In this document: piece after piece, positions 23,845 to 27,613 of the stretch
Position numbering within the stretch: position 1 is the stretch's first letter
Layout of the letters: each line of letters opens with the position of its first letter
Origin: Hypsibius dujardini
Lineage: Eukaryota > Tardigrada > Eutardigrada > Parachela > Hypsibiidae
DNA: 27,613 nt
Assembly: GCA_001579985.1 (NCBI GenBank)
Contig: LRSR01007751.1
Location: forward strand, 1 to 27,613
Direction: 5' to 3'
Program-made: the position numbers and the translations under genes
The notes under the pieces: generated by a model
Databases searched by the model: none
What the model was told of the DNA's origin: nothing
What the model saw: only the letters and a program-made list of their open reading frames with translations

Positions 23845-25035
23845 TTTTCCGGGCGTTAGAGTTTGAAGCGAGAGCGAGAAGGAAGAGGCAAAAAAGTGAA
23901 AGGGAGTTTTAGATTTTATTTCTACGGTGAAGTGAGTGAGAGGAACCCATTTCCAGCAGGAAGGGCGTTTGTGACGTTTCAAGTGCTAAAAACACGGCGG
24001 ACAGCGACAATCTCCCTGTATGCATGGCGAATCTAAGCGTGGGCAGTGTGGGGGCGTGGGCTCAGCGTATTGCTCATTGAACCCTCGGATGGCGTTGATT
24101 GATTGAGCAAGTGATGAACTTGACGCTTGATTGATTGATTCAATGGCTGACAGCGAAGTTTTACCCGCTCATTTTGCTTGTGCTTCGGCGTTAAAGGGTT
24201 CCTAAACCGTTCGTACCAAAAGCCAGCAACCGTTTGCGAAAGCTGTAGGAAGTTCAAGAGGATTTTTAACAGAAGGGATCTAAAATACTGCCTATTACGT
24301 GCCTTGACGGTATCCTCCCTCAGTCGAAATGACATCAATTATTATAGTCGCAAATTAAGAACAATTGAAAATTTTTACTCCGATTGGTCAAGTATGCAAT
24401 AACTTTTTTTTTCACAGATGCCTGCAAAAAAATTTGACTGACACACATCCTGGGAGGCATGAGAGTCAGTATTTTAAAACAAATTGTAAAAATAAATGTT
24501 AATAATAATATCATGCGGCTTTCATAAACAGAGTCCAGGAGTAATTCTAATATTAAAATTAGTAATGAGGTAAGAAACCATCACGTGTCGCACAATTTAT
24601 ATAAACTTGAGTTTGACAATTGAGCAATGTTGACCACGCGGTCTGTATGCGGCGCGAGAGATTTCCCGACCCCGACGACGACGTGTGAGAGTGCACAAGC
24701 ACACCATCTGCCAAAATGGACCATTCATTTGAGTTTTTACAAGCGGGAGGCGGGGCGTGATCGTATTCCTACATTTCAGCCAAAACCCCCTGTTTCACTC
24801 CTACTCCCTCCTCCATACACTGTCCATTATTTGGCGCAGCACCTATTCCCGTTGATCGCCCACATTTGTATCGCTTATAAAGAAATTCAGACCTCTGACC
24901 CGACTTCCGGCCACTTTTCAGGAAATTGCGATCGACAATCCGGCCACACAATATAATTTGCACCGAAAAGTCCCCTCGTGCGCTGTGTCTGTATGTGAGT
25001 GTAGGGCCAAAAGCTCCTGAACACGTCGGTACTCG

Positions 25036-25075
<40 letters not shown>

Positions 25076-25357
25076 GCGACTAGCATGAACTTGCAGACAG
25101 CAAGCGCAGAGAGAGAGACAGACACAGACAGACACACACACATACACGCCAGTCAGTCAGTCGACGGTGTTTGAGTGTCGCGCGAGACGTTTTTTGGGGA
25201 GATCAACTCTTTACTCGCGCTCTTACACAGACTGCCATGTTGACCTTAATCTTACACGACGAAAAGGAGTCCCTCATATAGATCCCACACATACACACAC
25301 GCACACCTACAAACTCAACCGCCAATTCTTCCCCCATTTTTTTTGCCCGTCGTCACA
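23845..25357. other. Divergent intergenic region MDH2 / p66-like gene
   Basis: About 1.5 kb that must contain both promoters unless distant 5' exons exist. It is GC-moderate near both genes and AT-rich at 24400-24600. Seen in it are a GATTGATTGATT run near 24130, an ETS-like ACTTCCGG at about 24903 and a GT microsatellite at 25038. No TATA box or transcription start can be fixed. No open frame is recognisable. Confidence 0.6.
25038..25074. repeat. (GT)n microsatellite
   Basis: About 18 perfect GT units, some 285 bp upstream of the p66-like start codon. Confidence 0.95.
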
Positions 25358-25878
25358 ATGTCTACCGTTGTGGAGAGCAACACCACCACAACCCGGTCGG
25401 TCATCCTGCCGACGACCACGGAAACGTGTGACGAATTGCCACCGCTGCCAAATGGGACATTATTGTCGGACGATGAAACTCCTGCTGCAATAATAACAAC
25501 AACAACAGCTACGATGGACGATGGCGACGTTATTATGGAGGATGCGAAAGTTGCCCCATCCTCTCCGGCCATCGCGAAACCCATTTTGGATTTGGATGTG
25601 AAGTTGACGCCTGAATCCGCGGTGAAAGAAGAACCCTCGCCGCATGTGAACACGGAATTGGCATCGGATGATGTGGAGATGGTGGATTTGAGCAGCGAGA
25701 ACAGCGTCAAAAAGGAAGAGCAAGGTACAAATTGTGGGGACAGTTTAATGGGCATTTTCCCCTGGTGGATTTTACGGCAATTTTGCCGTTGATGACTCGG
25801 GGGAACGTGCCTAATGACGGGATCGTTTCCTGTCAATCAAAATCAAAAACGAGGCTTCGCATTTGTTGACCCAAGATG

Positions 25879-25911
<33 letters not shown>

Positions 25912-27613
25912 TTAGACTGCGCGGCTCTTCTTCTCTGGCTTTTGAAAATCGAGGCGACCGAGACCGCATGGTGCGGGGCGGCCATGTTGCCCTTTTCTGA
26001 CGTCATCGAACTTTGTTTTATCCGATAATTATTATTCACAACTTTTCAAAAAACTTCATTTTATTTTATTTTATAATAAAAATCCATTGTAGAATTATCT
26101 ACATAATTTTTTATGGGGAATATTTTTATGGGTATTATTTAAACTATTACCGACTAACAAAAATAGAAAGCTTTCTGTTTTTGTTTCTCATACGCTTAAT
26201 TATTCAAATTGATTAATTAGTTAGTTTCGATCTCTTTGAGTTGTTTGGTGATTACCAACAAGAAGCGTTGTTGTTAAAAATGAAGTTTTTGCGAGTGAGA
26301 AAAAATATATTGCATGCTATATAACTGAATTTAGTGATGCGAAAAAAGAAAATTTTGCTGTAAAAAATTTGTTTTAATTTTTTAAATTTTTTTTCCAACA
26401 GTTTTGGAGGTGGTGATCATGGAGGAGGAAGTTTTGCCTCCGGTTACGGATCGCGACATCAAGCGCCTGCAGTCGGCCCTCCTGCTCGAGGAATCGCAGT
26501 TGATTTTGATGAAACGGATGTTCCAGCTGCAGAATGCTCCGCCGAAATCGGAGAAACGGGAAGAAACCCTGGGAGAGAGGGAGAGGGAGAGGGAGAGTAG
26601 GAAAGCGCTGTTGCAGGGGAAGACCACAAATGGCTCCGTGACGGTCCATCAGAACGGCGTGAAGGGTTCCGCCAAGGGATTCATGGGCGGCAAGGGTGAT
26701 AAAGCCAACCTCAAAGATCCCAAAGTAAGGGTACGATCACCAAAAATAATGATTTGCTTTTGTGTGAGCTTTATTTGCAACTAGAAAATGTAATCGGAAG
26801 GTTGCTTTGATCGATCGATTGATTCCTTAACTCGGCCGGATTCTGGTTGCTTGATTGACGGGCGTGTGTTGATTGAGTGGTTTGCTCATGAATGAATCGA
26901 CGAAAATGAATGAAATGAAAGTGTTGCCGTTTGATTCAGTGATTGATTAGCTGGCGTTTGCTGTATTTATGCATTAGGGATGAAGTAATTCACTGAAAGA
27001 GCCGTTAAAACATCTTAATCATGTACTAAAACTAAAATAAAAATAATTGCCAAGAATTTTTAAATTAGTCTAAATTAGTAGAAAATTAACTACAAATTCT
27101 TGGTAACTAATATTTAGTTGACTAAAAAACTGATTAATTGACTAATTTTAGTTTTTGCCATCCCTACTTTTGGTGTTTTTTTATCTGTCACCAAATAATG
27201 AAAATACTTTTCCAATTTTTTATTTGCTTTTAGAATTTAGTTTGATGTAGTTTGGTGTTGCCATCGTAGCACACGACTAAATATTACGCACGTGGCAAAA
27301 CCTTGCGCTAACCGAGTTAAGCCATTACACTCGTTGCATGGCTGTTGTGCATAGCCCCCGAGTTGAAGTTCTTAAATCGGTCAGCGCAAGGTTTTTGCCA
27401 CGTGTGTATTTGCTATTTGGCAGCAATTAGTTGATTGGTTGATTTGGCTGAACATACGACTTGTGTGTAAAAATCAGTGATGTGTTCTAACTAGTCTTTC
27501 TTTCTCTCTTTTAGATGCAGTCCATCATGAAAGGAGGGACAATCAGCAACAATTACCCGCGTTCGAATGTCGGTCCAGCGATGCTGGAATTGTCCAAGAG
27601 TCTGGCCAACAAG
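25358..27613 (+). CDS. Transcriptional repressor p66 (GATAD2)-like, 5' part; gene continues beyond window
   Basis: Exons 25358-25724, 26402-26724 and 27515-27613 (cut by the window end) give 263 residues in one frame through GT-AG introns. p66/GATAD2 proteins are NuRD subunits that bind MBD2/3 through a coiled coil called CR1 and carry a GATA-type zinc finger near the C-terminus. Residues 1-122 are acidic and rich in Thr, Pro and Val, with no domain. Residues 139-167 (DRDIKRLQSALL, then LEESQLILMKRMFQLQ) match the CR1 helix pattern of p66 proteins. An ERERERE run (about 181-187) follows. The zinc finger would lie outside the window, so the assignment rests on CR1 alone. ATG 25358 has A at -3. 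Another coiled-coil nuclear protein remains possible. Confidence 0.72.
25725..26401 (+). other. p66-like intron 1
   Basis: A 677-bp intron with donor GTACAA and acceptor TTCCAACAG. It has a short GT repeat (25881-25902), then a GC-rich patch (about 25920-26010) with TGACGTCA, then about 380 bp of very AT-rich sequence. Confidence 0.8.
25998..26005. promoter_or_regulatory. Consensus CRE (TGACGTCA) in p66-like intron 1
   Basis: A perfect palindromic CRE lies about 20 bp after GCGGCCATG, a YY1-like core, within a short GC-rich patch. It could mark an internal promoter or enhancer. No transcript evidence is available. Confidence 0.3.
26571..26598 (+). repeat. Coding purine repeat (GAGAGG)n
   Basis: GGGAGAGAGGGAGAGG-type units lie in exon 2 of the p66-like gene and are translated as alternating Glu and Arg just after the coiled coil. 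Confidence 0.85.
26975..27166. mobile_element. Possible hAT-like MITE
   Basis: TAGGGATG at the left and its inverse CATCCCTA at the right bound 192 bp of AT-rich DNA with an internal inverted pair GCCAAGAATTT / AAATTCTTGG. TAGGGATG-like ends occur in hAT elements. No 8-bp target duplication is visible (flanks TTATGCAT and CTTTTGGT), so support is weak. Confidence 0.35.
27287..27406. mobile_element. TA-flanked palindromic MITE in p66-like intron 2
   Basis: This 120-bp element starts CGCACGTGGCAAAACC and ends GGTTTTTGCCACGTGTG, with TA on both sides. Its left arm matches the inverse of the right arm of the CNOT9 intron 2 copy (GAGTTAAG, CTCGTTGCAT, GCTGTTGT in order), so it is the same family inserted in the opposite orientation. 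No coding capacity. Confidence 0.85.

Larger units (their letters stand above)
26725..27514 (+). other. p66-like intron 2
   Basis: A 790-bp phase-0 intron (donor GTAAGG, acceptor TCTTTTAG). It holds TTGATTGA motifs, a possible AT-rich MITE (26975-27166) and a full TA-flanked MITE (27287-27406). Confidence 0.8.

Noticed and set aside
23563-23982. Upstream extension of MDH2 exon 1
   Set aside because: The frame is open upstream of Met 23844 but has no ATG there. The annotated start already gives a good mitochondrial presequence.

Overview
The window is metazoan nuclear DNA. It holds four multi-exon genes with GT-AG introns, long non-coding stretches full of microsatellites, and several small palindromic (MITE-like) elements. 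Four conserved eukaryotic proteins can be read: a class II DYRK kinase (+, 12071-14625), CNOT9/CAF40 of the CCR4-NOT complex (+, 17634-20997), mitochondrial malate dehydrogenase (-, 21749-23844), and the 5' part of a p66/GATAD2-like NuRD subunit (+, 25358 to the window end). A p66-type protein points to an animal. The mix of 80-90 bp and several-hundred-bp introns, (CTGT)n-filled introns and many MITEs would fit a flatworm or another spiralian, but that placement is a guess.

Layout. Positions 1-12070 hold no recognisable protein gene. This part is GT/TCTG-rich DNA with many CTGT, CAGA, GT and AC tracts, and is probably intergenic plus 5' UTR/first-intron sequence of the DYRK gene. The DYRK gene has five coding exons and a short in-frame upstream ORF that stops 3 nt before its start codon. 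From 14626 to 17633 come its 3' flank, a cluster of nested inverted repeats (16110-16473), a 20-bp minisatellite (16971-17110) and a diverged TA-flanked MITE (17377-17498, with the only N of the window). CNOT9 has seven coding exons; intron 2 carries a full TA-flanked MITE, intron 3 a GATT minisatellite, and intron 6 a long inverted repeat with a 76-bp tandem duplication. CNOT9 and MDH2 are convergent, and their likely poly(A) signals are placed so that the transcripts would overlap. MDH2 has four coding exons; introns 2 and 3 are largely CTGT repeat and intron 1 has a ~50-bp minisatellite. MDH2 and the p66-like gene are divergent across about 1.5 kb.

The genes are housekeeping or regulatory genes with no obvious common pathway: kinase signalling, mRNA deadenylation, TCA cycle, chromatin repression. 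I see no prokaryote-like system, CRISPR array, rRNA, tRNA or intact autonomous transposon. The least ordinary content is the set of palindromic elements sitting in or next to these genes, which would form long hairpins in pre-mRNA. Exon boundaries were set by hand from reading frame, splice consensus and remembered family sequences; none were checked against transcripts.
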